Assembly (NCBI GenBank): GCA_030666145.1
Contig: DAOUYK010000005.1
Span: forward strand, 1 to 33,640
DNA: 33,640 bases
Source of the DNA: Mycolicibacterium sp.
Lineage (GTDB): Bacteria; Actinomycetota; Actinomycetes; Mycobacteriales; Mycobacteriaceae
Direction of reading: 5' to 3'
The translations under genes and the position numbers were made by a program. Every line of letters starts with the position of its first letter. Positions within the stretch are counted from its first letter, which is position 1. Positions 33,594-33,640 of this stretch are shown here, in pieces. The notes beneath the pieces are model-generated. The model did no database searches. It saw only the letters and a list, made by a program, of their open reading frames with translations, and had not been told where the DNA came from.

Positions 33594-33640
33594 ATACGGC
33601 AAATCCTAACGACAATGCAAACCAATGTCGACAAGGGCTA

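Noticed and set aside
33216-33634. Minus-strand ORFs at the right edge (33216..33602, 33254..33634)
   Set aside because: Arg/Pro/His-rich, no domain, generated by the inverted-repeat-rich GC-rich block.

Overview
Mycobacterial (actinobacterial, high-GC) chromosomal segment. It is dominated by a complete 14-gene respiratory complex I operon, nuoA-nuoN (about 2518-17828, + strand). Upstream are a TetR-type regulator 3' end, an orphan receiver-only response regulator (Rv3143-like) and a decayed IS110-family transposase that sits directly against the nuoA leader. Downstream the order follows the M. tuberculosis Rv3167c-Rv3176c region with insertions: TetR regulator, APH-family phosphotransferase, a conserved Rv3169-like protein, a relic joining a PAS domain to a PaaX-like C-terminus, an EthA/MymA-type flavin monooxygenase plus LLM F420-type oxidoreductase pair, an aofH-like amine oxidase, an hpx-like alpha/beta hydrolase, a quinone oxidoreductase, a frameshifted Acg-like nitroreductase, and an alpha/beta hydrolase - Baeyer-Villiger monooxygenase - SDR (FabG3-like) cluster. 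A final SDR gene is truncated, apparently at an element junction, followed by a small putative secreted Cys-rich protein and inverted-repeat-rich DNA. No tRNA, rRNA or CRISPR array was seen. Most of the window is ordinary core genome. The more interesting items are the nuo leader and IS110 scar, a mini-ORF between nuoK and nuoL, a TetR operator candidate, the hydrolase-BVMO-SDR cassette and the right-hand junction. All identifications come from reading translated sequence and recalled family features; no database search was run.
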